64,000 bases of DNA from Aurantiochytrium sp. KH105 (GCA_003116975.1 BGKB01000008.1:310001-374000); one strand, 5' to 3'; positions 1 through 10,978 are shown, counted from the first letter of the stretch. A program made the numbers and translations. Notes: generated by a model not told the origin, from the letters alone.

Positions 1-89
1 CTACGCACACCTCCACTTCGCGCACCCCCCTTCCCCCAACGCTCATGTTCCCTCCGTTCCCCTCTTCTTTCCCGCGTCCCCCCATTTGG

Positions 90-102
90 CTAGGGTTAGG
101 GT
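90..102. promoter_or_regulatory. TTAGGG-like box upstream of the RPS26 gene
   Basis: The stretch holds two overlapping TAGGG units in telomere-like spacing, about 280 bases upstream of the RPS26 start codon. Telomere-like boxes are known in ribosomal-protein promoters of plants and several fungi (telo box, Tbf1 sites). Its use here is inferred from position only. The rest of 1-381 is GC-rich and purine-rich leader or promoter sequence with no other supported feature. Confidence 0.35.
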
Positions 103-381
103 ATTACGCCCGCACAAGACCTGGTGCTATTTATCCTGGTGGGATGTGGAGCAGCGCACGGGTCCGGTGAAGGGGGCGGGTCTGGCGGGGGAAAGAACGC
201 CGAGGGAGAACGGGCCCGCGGCGGGAGCAGGGGAGTGGGTGGCGGCAGGGCGGGAAAAGAACGGGGAGAAATCAGGGGCGCCGAGCGAGGCGAGGCAGTC
301 TCGCAAGCAGGTTGGGTTGGCGCGCGCGCGAGGAGCAGCGGAGGACCCGGAGCGAGGAGCGAGCGCAAGCGAGCGAGCAAG

Positions 382-1184
382 ATGGTGCTCAAGCGGAGAA
401 ACCATGGCCGCAACCGCAAGGGCCGCGGCTCCCAGGGCGTCTCGGTCGTCTGCGATGGCTGCGGCGGCCGCCCCCCCAAGGACAAGGCCGTCAAGCGGTT
501 CCAGGTCCGCAACATGGTGGACAGCAGCTCCATGCGTGATATCCGTGAGGCATCTGGTAAGTGAATCGTCCTCTTCTTCTTCATCATCGTCATCTTCGTC
601 ATTGGGATCGTCATTATCTCTGGTCATGTCGTCGTCTCGTATCGTCATATCTCGTGGTGGTCGACTCGTTCGTCGTCAATATGTGTTGTGCTGCCATTGC
701 TGTAGCTGCTTTTTTACGATGACGACGTTCTTCGACTGCGCCTATGCATCTGTTTGAGCCTTATTTACTCTCTCTGCGCTCATCTCCCGTTTTCGTGGCT
801 TGATGCCGGAGAACAGAAGGAAGGAGAGTGAACGGTTGCGGTGCATGGAGAGTGTCTGTGCTTAAAGGGAGATAGACGCGCGAATTGAACGAACGAACAA
901 ACGAGCGAGCGAGCGAACGACAGACATTGATGTCTGCATGGATGAATGGATCAAACAAACATGCAAAGATGCATGCGCGCATCAGAGTGACTGACTGACT
1001 TTACCCCATTAATCTTTTGCTTTTGCCTTATACAGCGTACGAGAACTACCAGGTCCCGAAGATGTACCTGAAGATGCAGTACTGTGTCGGCTGCGCCGTC
1101 CACCGCCGCGTCGTGCGTGGCCGCGCCCGCGAGGCGCGCAAGATCCGCGACCCGCCCCCCCGCCGCCCCTTTGCCCGCAAGTAA
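382..1184 (+). CDS. RPS26: 40S ribosomal protein eS26 (two exons)
   Basis: This is a component of the cytosolic small ribosomal subunit, near the mRNA exit channel. The CDS is join(382..556,1036..1184) and gives 107 residues, close to the usual length. The start [10 protein letters not shown] is followed by a basic N-terminus, a first zinc pair C24-x2-C27 and a second pair C75-x2-C78. The conserved tract PKDKAVKRF and the [14 protein letters not shown] block are present, and the C-terminus is proline- and arginine-rich. Joining the exons restores ...[13 protein letters not shown]... across the phase-1 splice. The start at 382 is the first codon of the conserved N-terminus; the open frame upstream is leader sequence. 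This is the only gene in the window with a clear intron. Confidence 0.96.
557..1035 (+). other. Spliceosomal intron of RPS26
   Basis: The 479-base intron has a consensus GTAAGT donor at 557 and a TATACAG acceptor ending at 1035. Splicing restores the eS26 protein exactly. The interior has TCG/TCA-rich stretches and AACG/AGCG repeats. I found no convincing snoRNA inside it. Confidence 0.93.
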
Positions 1185-2487
1185 ACACATTAAGCGCTTG
1201 TGGAGTTATTCGATTCGCTCTCTTTGTCTCTCCTGTTGTTTTGCTTCTCGCGTGACGTGAGATCACCCACGTCCACGCATGCTTGAATAGAACTCGATTG
1301 GAGGTTCATACAACGTGGCAAGGCCTGACGCACAGTATGTGTGAAAGGGCCTTGTTTTCTTCTGCCTCGAGGCGGCCGATGTTCGCAAATCCTGTATAGG
1401 CTCACGTACACGAACGAGAACGAATCAATCTTGCTCGAATCCTGTTCCTCCCTTTCCCCTTGTCTTGCATGGCTCTTTCCCTTTTTTTTTGTTTTATAAA
1501 TGTTGAGGAAAGACTTGCGGTAGACTAATCTAAGCACGTGCCCCAGGCAAACGTTTATCTTCACATAACCTTTGTGGCTGTGGCCAAGAAAAGAAATATT
1601 GGACGTTGGGCCCCTCTCATTCGCCAGAGTCAGCTTGCTCTCACGCTCGTCCGGCAAAGCTCATAGATGCAGGGCAGGAGGGGTCGTAGTGGGCAGATTT
1701 TCTGGATGTGACGCATGCTAAATGACCGCGTTGGCTACGGTCCGGCCATCCTTTTTACACATGTCATCATGGTGACCTTCACACAGATGCACACATTACG
1801 CGCGCCTGGTGGCTGACCGACGCATTTCCATTCCGAGCCTTTGAACTAAATCTCCGGCTCCTGCGTCCCGACGACCACGTTGTAAAGTGCCGCGCTCTAC
1901 GGTGCAATGTGCATGCCCTCTGCAGCTGCAGCAGTTCCTGGGTCATTGATCTGCCAACAACGCTCTTCGAGCTTGCTCTTTTTCTCCGCCTTCATGACCG
2001 ACGAACGGGCGGGCCATCATCGTGCCATCGACCAGGTGGTTGCTCGCTACACACCCTTTTCCGCCGCGATCACGGTGCCAGGCAGCTCGCTCGCCGTCCG
2101 TCGATCGCGATGTCGCGGCCAGCTGGCTGCTGCTGCCGGTCGCTCGCAAGGCGGGACCCAGAGACCCGCTCCGCGTTTTCCCGGCGTGCAAGCCCGGCGA
2201 GAGCGTCCCAGCGAGACCGTGCCAGACCCAGGCGACCGTGAAGAAAGGGAAGAAAGCGCACGGGACTCGCGGCGGGCGTCCCCCGGGCAAAGGGCGCGGA
2301 AAAAGGCGAGCAAGAGCGGCTTGCAGAAGGAGATCGAGACGATCTTCGAGCACGCGCACGCGCACGCACACGCACGCACGCACGCGCGCGCGCAGGAGCG
2401 AGCGGCGAGGGCGCGCAGGCGGGGCGGCAGCAGACCCTCCGGCACGGCCTTCCGGCGCGCGAGGAGGACGGCGGGCGGGCGGCGTGG
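1185..2487. other. Intergenic region between RPS26 and the rhodanese gene
   Basis: About 1.3 kb holds the RPS26 3' region and the promoter or leader of the rhodanese gene. Open frames here lack any recognisable protein features. Positions 2351-2394 form an alternating purine-pyrimidine run (CA/CG repeats), a sequence type able to adopt Z-DNA, about 100 bases upstream of the next start codon. Confidence 0.6.
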
Positions 2488-3174
2488 ATGGTGAGCGCGG
2501 GCAAGATGCTGCAACGAGCGGGTATCCTTGCGAGCGTGGCGCTGGGCGCGCCTGCGCGCGGAAGCCTGATGGCGCCGGCGGTGCGAGCCGCGGGGCCGCT
2601 CACTGTGGCGCCCGCCGCCGGGGTCTTGGCGCAGAGGACGCTCTTCACGGCGCTCGAAAGCAAAACCGGAGCGAGGGCGACGCCGGGGACCGCCGCGACG
2701 GCGACCGCGACGCAGGTCAACGTGGAGGCGCCGATGCCGTGCCGGGGCGTCTTTGGGCGTCTCTTGCGCACGCAGCCTCAGACGCGCAAGTTTTCGGGGT
2801 CTACCGCCGGATATGAGATCATGAGCATCGACGAGCTCAAGCGCCGCATGGAGGATGACACTGTGCTCGTCATTGACGTTCGGGAGCCGGAAGAGATCGC
2901 GCAGACGGGCGCCGTCGCGCATGCGGGCATTAAGGCCGTCAATGTCCCGCTCGGACTCATTCTTGGGGACGTGAACGTGCTCAGTATGAACCCGGAGGAG
3001 TTCGAGGACGAATTTGGCGAGCGCCTCCCCTCGCGCGAGGGTGATGGCCGCGCTTTGGTCTTTACTTGCCGCTCGGGTGTGCGCGCCGGCAACGCCGCCG
3101 CAGCCGCCGCGAGCCTAGGATTTACCAACGTCTACAACTACAAGGGAAGCGCTCTTGAGTGGTTTTCGCAATAG
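2488..3174 (+). CDS. Rhodanese-domain protein, probably mitochondrial
   Basis: This is a single-domain sulfurtransferase-like protein of 228 residues. Residues 1-105 are rich in Ala, Arg and Ser with almost no acidic residues in the first 50, typical of a mitochondrial presequence. Residues 112-226 form the rhodanese domain: ISIDELKRRM-type entry helix, VLVIDVREPEE (second strand and CH2A-like motif), NVPLG, and the active loop CRSGVR with the catalytic Cys at about 194. The end GFTNVYNYKGSALEWF matches the family's last strand and helix. Known members transfer sulfane sulfur from thiosulfate or persulfides. An alternative start at 2506 (MLQRAG) would also leave a presequence. The specific substrate cannot be told. 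Confidence 0.88.
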   Translation: MVSAGKMLQRAGILASVALGAPARGSLMAPAVRAAGPLTVAPAAGVLAQRTLFTALESKTGARATPGTAATATATQVNVEAPMPCRGVFGRLLRTQPQTRKFSGSTAGYEIMSIDELKRRMEDDTVLVIDVREPEEIAQTGAVAHAGIKAVNVPLGLILGDVNVLSMNPEEFEDEFGERLPSREGDGRALVFTCRSGVRAGNAAAAAASLGFTNVYNYKGSALEWFSQ

Positions 3175-6100
3175 AAGGTCAAGGCCTAATCATGTTCATT
3201 CTTTTTCTCAGTTGCGTTCGCTGCAGTCCTGAACCGAAAAGAGATAGTCTACTTGCTCCCTCCTTTCGGTGTATGCCTGAATGTCTGCTAAGCACGGACT
3301 ACGTAAGGTTTGCCCCAAAGCGAAACGCGAGGGCCCATTCTCAGCATTGCAGCATCTCAACCCCCCGCGCGCTTTACTAAATATGAAAGGGAAAAAAAAA
3401 GAAAGAAAAAAGTGAAGTCCTAAACGAAATCACGGCGGCGCAGCGCACCGCCGACCGTGCCGCTGTGTTGCGTTGCAGCCCAGGAGACCTGCCTGCATGG
3501 GCTCGCGCAGGCGTTTCGCGGTCCCTTCCGACGGTTCCAGCCGCGCGGCAGAGCCCTCGCCTCTCGTGCAAGCCCAATTGGAAGGCGGGCGCCTTATCGG
3601 GAGTTACAAACTGTGTGATTCGATCGCCATGACCGTCCCACACAATGGAGACCCACGCAGGCGTGGGCGTTTCGCGCTTTTCGGCCCCGGTTTCGCGCGC
3701 GGTAGGCGGGCGCGCATCGTCGGCTGAGAGCGCATCTGCGCACGAGCCCCGCGCGTTTCCGTGCGCGAATTTGTGCAGACGCTGCGCTGGGATGCTCGTG
3801 GCGACGGGCTCTGCGCCGAAGAGAATTAACCAGCAAACAGCCCCCTGCCGACCAACCAATACACTCGCGGAGTCTCGTTGACTTCTTGGAGAGAGAGCAT
3901 TCTCGTCTGCTCCTACTTCTCCTCTTCCTCCTCCTCCGCCGCCGCCGCCGCCTCGGCATCATGGCGATCAGCATCATGGCGATCGATCGATTGACGTCGT
4001 GAAGATGATCGTCATGACGAGCAGCCTAAGCCAGGACCTGCCGAGTGGAAAGCAGTCCTCGCAACGACTATCTGTGTCTTTGTTTGGTTCGCTTTTTTTC
4101 TATATTGTAAGTGGCGGCTGCCTCGCCCCCGTGCAACCTCGGTTTCGCGCGTGAGCTCGGCTGCATGGTGGTGCCTGCACGGGTGGGTATACGATGTTCG
4201 GGAGCGGGGTGAGGCCGGGACGCGGACACGGACTCGGGCTCCAACTCGGACCCGGACCTGAAGCGGCCCGCCGTAACGTGCTAGCTGGGACCTGAAACGG
4301 GGGTCTCGATACCTCGAGGTTTGGCAAGAATGCGCACGGGGATCCGGTAAGTCTCGCGCTCCGAAAAGAAGAAAAATTGTAGTTCTTGTGCGGCGAAGGA
4401 GCCTGCTTGCCGGCCTGCCTGCCTGCCTGCCTGCCTGCCTGCAAAGCAAGGCTTGGGAGGACGGCATGCGTCATCGTCTGTTTGTACAGCACCTTCGTCT
4501 GGCCACTGCCGCTTGCTGCACATCTCTCCGAATCGTCCAATGGCATGGCTGCGCGATTTAGCCAGCGCGACCCAGCCCAGCGCAGCGCAGCATTGGCCTA
4601 CAATTCACTCATTCGTTTTTTCATTCATTCATTCGTTCATTCACAATGCGCGCGAATGGAGCACGAGCAAGCCAACGCTGAGCCAGTTCGATGCAAACAA
4701 CGGGCAACAGGATATCGGTGCCGGCACGAAAATGAACGAATAAAGGCCAGATGTGTGAGTGTGTGCGCGTGTGCGTGAGCGTGTGAGTGTGTGTGTGTGT
4801 GAGAGAGAGAAAGAGTGAGAGAAAGCACGAGCATGTTTAGCTTGTCTTTTACATAAAATAAGTGCGGAGGCTGCAGCAGCACTAGCAGAGCACGCGGCCT
4901 GGGCCCGCAGCGGCCGGCCAGCACTTTTCCCGAGAGCAAGCAAGCAAGCAAGCAAGCATCCCAGACAGCCCCGCTCAACAGTGTTGGATGAGCGGTCGTG
5001 CTCTCGGCCCTTTGTCCGTTGATAGTCCTCGGTCGGGTCGCCGTGTCAGCGATGGGGGCTGCGCGGATAAATAAATGTATTTGTAATAGGAAAAGAAGGG
5101 AAATGAATGGGATGAATGGACCGATGAAAGAAGAAAACACGGTTGATCCTCGTCCTCCCCTTTTGGGGCCTTGCTGTTTCCGTCGAGCCCAACGTGCTCG
5201 AGCGGACGCTCGAATGTCAACGCTCCCAGAGTCGCCGCTAGCTCACTCCCGCCCCTCACACGCGCTTGGTTCCTCACACAGTCATGCGGCCATGACGAGA
5301 TGGACGAACGAATGAATCATCCGCATCAATCAATCCTTCACGAACACTTTTGCGCGACTTTGTATTTCCCAAAGCCTGACTTGGACCCGGAAAAGGAAAC
5401 CTTCAGGATTCATTGCTTGCTGCGAGAGGAGCGTTCACCGTTCGTCATTATCGTTGGTTGGTAGCTGCTGTATGGAGAAACGAATGCCTGCCTTTCTGCC
5501 TGGCAGGGCCTCCACCGGGACTGTCGAAAAAGTAAAGAAAGAATAATCTCCTTTTTCATCCCGCCTTCAAGGGAGGTAGGCAGGCGGACGGGGCCGGGCG
5601 GACGAGCGGACGAACGAGCGGGCGAGCGAGCGAGGGAGAGAGCGAGCGTGCAAATTGGGAGCCACCACGAAATATCGAGCCTTGGCGAAAAAGAGAAAAA
5701 TGGTAAAAAAGAAAAAATATGAAAAGAAAGAGGATGAAAGAAGCAAAGAGGAAAAACAAAAGAAAAAAGTGCTCACGCCACTATCCGTTTGACGTTTCTT
5801 GCACGAGGCACCGAGATTAGCCTCGATCAACGGATAGGTTGCATTAGGACTCACTAGGGAAAACGCTACGGAGCGGCAGGGGCTGCCGGGTGGGCTCCCC
5901 CTCTCGCCGTGTTTGCTCGGTAACTCTAGCAAGGCTGGGCTGCGAGGCGAGCACTGGCGAGCCCCTCGCAAAAGGCCCAGCTGATCATGCTCCAAGGCCG
6001 GGACGCCCAAGTAAAACCTCAACGCCAAGCCAAGCCCTCAAAAGCCCCAAGCTCTCTCAGTCGACGCGAGCGAGCAGGACCAAAGGTACACTACGCGGTC

Positions 6101-6298
6101 AACCCAGCCGCATACGAGCGCCCGCCCGCACGCACACACGCACGCACGCACGTACGAACTCCACGTACGCACGCCACGCTCGCGCGCATACGCGCGCTAG
6201 GTCGACTATCACTCCATTCTTGCGTGCTTAGAAACCAGACGGACATTTTTGAGCACACTTCGTCTTGTCATCGAGACGCAAATCCACAAGCAAAAGCT
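3175..6298. other. Long intergenic region with many short tandem repeats
   Basis: I see no supported gene in these 3.1 kb. It holds microsatellites: GCCT repeats at 4413-4442, a CATT-rich stretch near 4612-4643, TG then GA repeats at 4751-4826, AAGC repeats at 4936-4958, an A/G-rich tract near 5690-5765 and CA/CG repeats at 6128-6156 just before the next gene. Open frames of up to 160 codons are arginine- or serine-rich and look like by-products of GC content. A non-coding RNA gene could be hidden here, but none was recognised. Confidence 0.55.
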
Positions 6299-7390
6299 AT
6301 GGCGGCCATGCAACAACATACGCCTCGTGCGTCATCTGCATTTTTTGGAGACGTCGACACCTCCGCAAAGGTAGACTTCAGCAACGTTCTCTCGTTGAGC
6401 GCCCCAGAAATCCGCGCCGTGGAGGTGCTGCAGGGTTTTCTTAAGCTGCGCAACGAGCAGGCCGAAGCTGCTGTCAAGGACACCGGCAAGCTTATCAATG
6501 TGCCTTCTTCGGCTCTTGCTGGCTTAATGGACGAGAGTAAAAAGTTCGCCTTTGCCCCAGTCTCAAGCGCGCTCTCTGCTCTAAGCATGCCTCAGGGCTC
6601 AAGCCTGAGCGCCAGTATCAACGCGTCAATCCCGAATACCTCGAATGCCTCGGGCTCGCTCGGTTCGTCATCCTCGCTCTTGGACATGCGCTCTGATTCC
6701 TCTTCAGGAGATCTCGCAAGCAGCTTGCTCGGAAACCTGAGCACCAAGCCCTCTTTTGCTTCTATTCTGGCGGCTGGACCTCCCCCCGTGCCGTCCATGT
6801 CGGCCGCAGACTTTATGGGCTCCTTGGCCAATGCTGCGCACATCGAGGATGACAGCACGCGCGACGGTGCCGAGTCCACGGGAACCACATCTTCGGCGGC
6901 GTCTTCGAAAGGAACGCTGTTGAAGCGCAGTCTCAGCTCGAGCAGCAGTGCCAGCGTTGATACCGATGTGGGCACCAAGCGTATTCGCACGTCTACAGTC
7001 AAGGCCCAAGGGAGCACTAAGAAGGAAAATAAGTCGCGATACAGCGCTTTCCGAAAGGCGAGCTGCTGCCCCTTTTGCAAGGACATTGGCCTCAACTGCG
7101 GCAAGGTTGCCGCCAAGTGCCCGAACCGGCCATGCAACCGCTGCGGGCGCCGCCACCGCCTCAACCGCTGCCGCAAGATTGGCTGCAAGCATTGCCCTGG
7201 CGACCACCTCAGCTCAAAGTGCCCTATCAAAATTAAGCAGTGGGCTCGTGCTTCGGTGGCTCGTCGCCGTGAGCGTGTGCAGCGCGGCAAGTCGCTCGAA
7301 GGTATTGGATACTCGGCTTCTGCTGCCCCTCTGCCCGATGTTGATGACTCGACCTCGTCGCCCCCGCTCCCGGCCTTTGGCCACCCATGA
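6299..7390 (+). CDS. Cys-rich zinc-knuckle protein of unknown function
   Basis: The protein has 363 residues from the ATG at 6299; the frame continues open upstream, but that part is CA-repeat sequence. Residues 1-90 contain a predicted helical stretch (SAPEIRAVEVLQGFLKLR). Residues 90-235 are Ser/Ala-rich and probably disordered. A basic segment (TKRIRTSTVKAQ, KKENKSR) leads into a compact Cys/His cluster at about 255-307, with CCPFC, CPNRPCNRCGRRH, CRKIGCKHC and GDHLSSKCP. The spacing resembles tandem CCHC-type zinc knuckles, which bind single-stranded RNA or DNA. A basic tail (RRRERVQRG) follows. A nucleic-acid-binding role is inferred; no family is recognised. Confidence 0.75.
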   Translation: MAAMQQHTPRASSAFFGDVDTSAKVDFSNVLSLSAPEIRAVEVLQGFLKLRNEQAEAAVKDTGKLINVPSSALAGLMDESKKFAFAPVSSALSALSMPQGSSLSASINASIPNTSNASGSLGSSSSLLDMRSDSSSGDLASSLLGNLSTKPSFASILAAGPPPVPSMSAADFMGSLANAAHIEDDSTRDGAESTGTTSSAASSKGTLLKRSLSSSSSASVDTDVGTKRIRTSTVKAQGSTKKENKSRYSAFRKASCCPFCKDIGLNCGKVAAKCPNRPCNRCGRRHRLNRCRKIGCKHCPGDHLSSKCPIKIKQWARASVARRRERVQRGKSLEGIGYSASAAPLPDVDDSTSSPPLPAFGHP

Positions 7391-8258
7391 TCTGGTTCTG
7401 ACTCTTGCTCGCTGCTGTTTTAGTTTCACGGTCCCTGTCGTCGTTTCTTATCCTCCCAGGCGAGGCTCGAAATGATTTGTTGTGTTTGTGTTGCTGATTG
7501 CTATTTGTTGATCTTTCATTTCATCTTGACCTGCAACGCAAGTCAAGTTGCTTCAGATTTCCATTTGGCAACTTGATCTGGATTCGAGTTCATTGCGAGG
7601 CCTTCAAATTTCCTCCATGTATAGGGTGGCGACTTGTGAAGCGATTTGCGATGTTTCGTTCTTGTCTGAATTTCGGAACGACCCCCTTGGTCTCCTTCAA
7701 GCTGTCATGCTTGATACCGTCGAACGAAAGGTCCACGCGAACATAGGTAGACGTTTTGTCTTCGCGAAGATGAACTTTGGGGGGGAGAGACGAGGGGGGT
7801 TGGGTGGTGACCGGCCATCCGGCTGACCACAGAAATTGATTGAAACTTTTTTGGATGATTCGCATCACTCACTCGTCCCTTTTTCTTTTTCTTTTTCTTT
7901 CTCTTCTTCTTTTCCTTCTTCTTCTCCTCCTCCTTCTTCTCCTTCGACTTCTTCACGTTGTGAAAAGATGGCTTGCAACAAGGAAATGACATCTATCAGA
8001 GTCTAGCCTGACGAGCCGAGTCGGCTCTGCCTGCGTTGTCAAGTCGCAGAAAACGATTCTGCGCAAGCGGACTCGCGCGAGAGAGCGGGCGGCGGCAGCG
8101 GCGGCGGCGGCGGCGGCGGCGGCGGCAGCGGCGACGCCAAAGCGCTGACGCAGAGGCGCAGAGGCGCAGCGTGAGTTTCTGTCCCGAGAGCAGGCGCAAG
8201 CACCTTCTGAGACAGATCCTTTCGACGCGGGAAAGGCCGGTCAACGTTGTGCTCCACG
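7391..8258. other. Intergenic region
   Basis: This gap has no supported gene. It contains a pyrimidine tract of CTT-type repeats at about 7877-7953 and a GGC-repeat block at 8087-8134, roughly 125 bases before the next start codon and probably in its leader. Confidence 0.5.
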
Positions 8259-8999
8259 ATGGGCGCTTCTGATCGTCGCGGCACTGCGAACTCGCGCGGT
8301 GGCGGCGGCGGCGGCGTGGGCATGGTGTGGTTCGTTGCACTGCTCTTTATCACAGGGTCGTTTTGCCTGAGCTTGGTCCAGATGAGCAAGGGCTTGCATG
8401 ACCAGCTCATCTCCGTCAAGCAGCAACTTTACGAGACGCGCCAGCAACTCGTGGAGATTGGCGTCGAGAAGGAGACTCTGCTCGAAAACCGACGCGAAGA
8501 ATCGAAAAAAGTAGGCATTCTCAAGTCCAAGAGCTCCCTCATTTCCGAGGAGCTCCTGGGCCAGCAGCAGCAGCTCAAAGCGCTCCAGTACGAGGTGCTT
8601 GCGAGCAAACAGGACCTGACGGCAATCACGCACAATTGCACAGAGTCCTCGCGACTTATGGAGAAACAATTTAACGTCACCATGAGGTACCTCATGGACA
8701 GGGTAATCAACAACCGCGAATGCCACTCGCTGCTGCAGCGTGACGTCAAGGAGCACGTCAAGTTGGAGCGCTCCGTCGAGCTTCTGCAAAACAAAGTCTA
8801 CAACCTGACGCAGCAGCTGACGCTTGCAAAGTCAAGTCTCTTCAAGGCAAGCAAAAGTCTCAAGCAGTCCAAGGCCGACGTCGAAACCCTCAAGGACCGT
8901 CTCGTTCTTTCGAACGATGCGCTACGGAAGACGCAGCAAGCCTTGACGAATGCCCAGGCGCAGCAACACGAGGGAGGGGAGCCACCAGCAGAGGGATAA
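8259..8999 (+). CDS. Signal-anchored coiled-coil protein, function unknown
   Basis: The protein has 246 residues. A short basic, glycine-rich N-terminus precedes one hydrophobic segment at about 20-41 (VWFVALLFITGSF). Residues 45-235 are heptad-like and rich in Gln, Leu, Lys and Glu (LISVKQQLYETRQQLVEIG, LLQNKVYNLTQQLTLAKSS), so a long coiled coil is expected. N-glycosylation sequons (NCT, NVT, NLT) and few Cys suggest a type II membrane protein with a lumenal coiled coil, as in Golgi or ER tethers; this is inference. The start at 8259 is the first ATG; TTG at 8247 is in frame but not a likely eukaryotic start. Confidence 0.75.
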   Translation: MGASDRRGTANSRGGGGGGVGMVWFVALLFITGSFCLSLVQMSKGLHDQLISVKQQLYETRQQLVEIGVEKETLLENRREESKKVGILKSKSSLISEELLGQQQQLKALQYEVLASKQDLTAITHNCTESSRLMEKQFNVTMRYLMDRVINNRECHSLLQRDVKEHVKLERSVELLQNKVYNLTQQLTLAKSSLFKASKSLKQSKADVETLKDRLVLSNDALRKTQQALTNAQAQQHEGGEPPAEG

Positions 9000-9210
9000 A
9001 GTCAGCGATGTTATCGCTGAGACTGACTAAACTATTTTGTTCATTGGCACGCCGATCTTTGTTGCGTTTACAGTAAGAAGGACGATGACGGAATCGCTTT
9101 TGCATCGCGCATCCGTGGTCATGCCCAGAAATCCACTTCGTGCTCGCGGTCCCGGGCCTCGAGCCCCGAGGCCCGAGGCATGCGACTTCCGGACGAGCTG
9201 ATTCACAGTG

Positions 9211-9615
9211 TCAGGCCCGGAATGGCCCCTCCTTTTCAAACAGTGGCACTTGCTGGCCGTCCTTGTTGGCCGCGATGAGAATGGGCTCCCAGACACCATC
9301 CGTGCGGCGCAGAAAGCGGCCATAGACCGTCCCGCTGCCCTTTTCGCCGTGCATGGGCAGCGTGATGCTCGCCTGCCAGTCGGTGATGGCGCCGTCCCAT
9401 AGCAGGCCGCGGTACAAGTCTTCCCCAAACACGTTCCGCGCCTCGCTCTTCTTGGCCATCTCGTACATGGCGCGCACGGGCTCGGGGTAGTCGAGCGCGA
9501 AGTTGGTGGCCCCTGCCGTGACCATCCCGAGCGCCATTCCGCACGCGAACTCTCCCAGCCGATACAATCGCGCTTGCGTGCCGCGGAGCACGGGCCTTGC
9601 GCTGGATGCCGACAT
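9211..9615 (-). CDS. Coa1/Tim21-like mitochondrial membrane protein
   Basis: The protein has 134 residues with a short basic N-terminus and one hydrophobic segment at about 19-40 (LGEFACGMALGMVTAG). The rest has the look of the Coa1/Tim21 fold: LLWDGAITDWQASITLP, then GEKGSGTVYGRF and WEPILIAANKDGQQVPL, matching the family's strand pattern ending in a Gly-x-x-Ile/Val-x-Leu. Coa1 helps assemble cytochrome c oxidase and Tim21 links the TIM23 translocase to respiratory complexes, both at the inner mitochondrial membrane. Which of the two applies is not resolvable here. The gene diverges from its neighbour at 9848 with 232 bases between the starts. Confidence 0.55.
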   Translation of the reverse strand: MSASSARPVLRGTQARLYRLGEFACGMALGMVTAGATNFALDYPEPVRAMYEMAKKSEARNVFGEDLYRGLLWDGAITDWQASITLPMHGEKGSGTVYGRFLRRTDGVWEPILIAANKDGQQVPLFEKEGPFRA

Positions 9616-9847
9616 CTCCGCCCCAGGTCGCCGCCCGAAGCCGTCTCTCTCACTCTCTCTCGCGCTGTGCGGGTCTTTCTCCTCCTCCGCGCCCGCGCGA
9701 GCCGCCTTTGGGAGCTAGCAAGCAAGCTAGCTAGCTAGCTATAGCTACTCGAGCTGCCTGGCAGAACGCAAATTGGATTTCCTGGGCTCGGCCGGCAACT
9801 CGACGTGCCAGCTCAACTTGCCAACTCACTCAGCCACTCGCGTCGCG

Positions 9848-10753
9848 ATGCAGGGGCCTGAGGAAGCCCGCGCGCGGGGCGCCATGTCTGCCGCGGCGGC
9901 ACGCCGAGGAGGCGACGCCGGCGGCGACATCCCGGACTTCTCGATGATTATGATCAACGGCGGCGTGAGGTTCGCCAAGCGCAACAAGGTGACCACGGGG
10001 ATGTGGATCTTTGGCCTCGTCCTTGTTCTCTTTGCGACGGGATTCCAGGTCTCGCACCAGGAAGAACAAACGTACAACCGCATTTTGTCAAAGATTGACT
10101 ATAAGCGGCTTGATGCCGCGCAGCAGCAGGTCTACGTCTGGCAGCACAAGTACGCGCAGTCCAAAGGATGGTTCTCCTGCGACGAAGCCTGCCACGAAAA
10201 CTACGAGAACCTCCGCGCTGCGCAGGATAATCTCTACTCTATCGAAAGGGAGTTTGCGTCGATCTCTTCAGAAGCAAAGCAGACCGTCGGCATCTTTAGC
10301 GAGTATGGCGTGCAGGAGGTTCGCGAGCTCTTTTGGTCGCAATTCGCAGGTGGACGCGAATTTGCCCAGCGATCCTCATGGTATGACTTTATCTTTATGT
10401 CGATTAGCTCCATGGGCCGCGACGAATCGCTTGTCGAATTCGGTCTGCGCCTGGTCATCAACATGCTGCTCAACTTCACGATTGGCCTCATTGGCGCGCT
10501 CGTTGGTTTCTACTATTATCTGTGGGGCGTGGTGGCAGCATATCAGCCGAGCTTCTTGCTCGCCGTTGGATTCTTCTTTTTGGCATCTGTGGCGGCCACT
10601 TCACTTGTGGCGGCATACCTTGCTGGACTCTACAGCGCTGCCGCCGGCACGGTTTTCGTAGCCGCTAAAATCGCAACGCAGAGCGCGCGCCTTAATGACG
10701 ATGCTAGACGAGCCCAGGACGCCTTTCTTCGTCAGCGTCCACACCGCGATTAA
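9848..10753 (+). CDS. Multi-pass membrane protein, conserved type but unassigned
   Basis: The protein has 301 residues. After a low-complexity start rich in Ala, Arg and Gly, a hydrophobic segment lies at about 51-68 (GMWIFGLVLVLFATGF). A soluble loop of about 130 residues follows, with the motif KGWFSCDEACHENYENL; its two Cys could form a disulfide or bind a metal. Three or four further hydrophobic segments lie at about 205-285. The C-terminal tail is basic. I believe I have seen related proteins in other protists but cannot name a family. The first ATG of the frame is at 9848. Confidence 0.75.
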   Translation: MQGPEEARARGAMSAAAARRGGDAGGDIPDFSMIMINGGVRFAKRNKVTTGMWIFGLVLVLFATGFQVSHQEEQTYNRILSKIDYKRLDAAQQQVYVWQHKYAQSKGWFSCDEACHENYENLRAAQDNLYSIEREFASISSEAKQTVGIFSEYGVQEVRELFWSQFAGGREFAQRSSWYDFIFMSISSMGRDESLVEFGLRLVINMLLNFTIGLIGALVGFYYYLWGVVAAYQPSFLLAVGFFFLASVAATSLVAAYLAGLYSAAAGTVFVAAKIATQSARLNDDARRAQDAFLRQRPHRD

Positions 10754-10978
10754 CCAAAAAAGAAAAGTATATTGTTTGTCCATTTGTTTGTCACCACCAA
10801 AACGAAGAAACCTAGCATGAAAAAGAAGAGGCCTTTTTGCTCACAAATCGTGGATCTTCTACAAATGCTCAAGGAAAATTCACATACACACTAACACAAA
10901 TACCATCTTTATCTTGTTTTCGGTACGCAATGGCACGCTTGCTATGGCGCCAAGTAGCTCACGCGGCAGGTGCCATAC

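Noticed and set aside
90-102. Chromosome end (telomere)
   Set aside because: Less than two TTAGGG-like units are present and sequence continues normally on both sides.
557-1035. Box C/D snoRNA in the RPS26 intron
   Set aside because: TGATG and CTGA elements occur, but the C box has two mismatches and no terminal stem forms.
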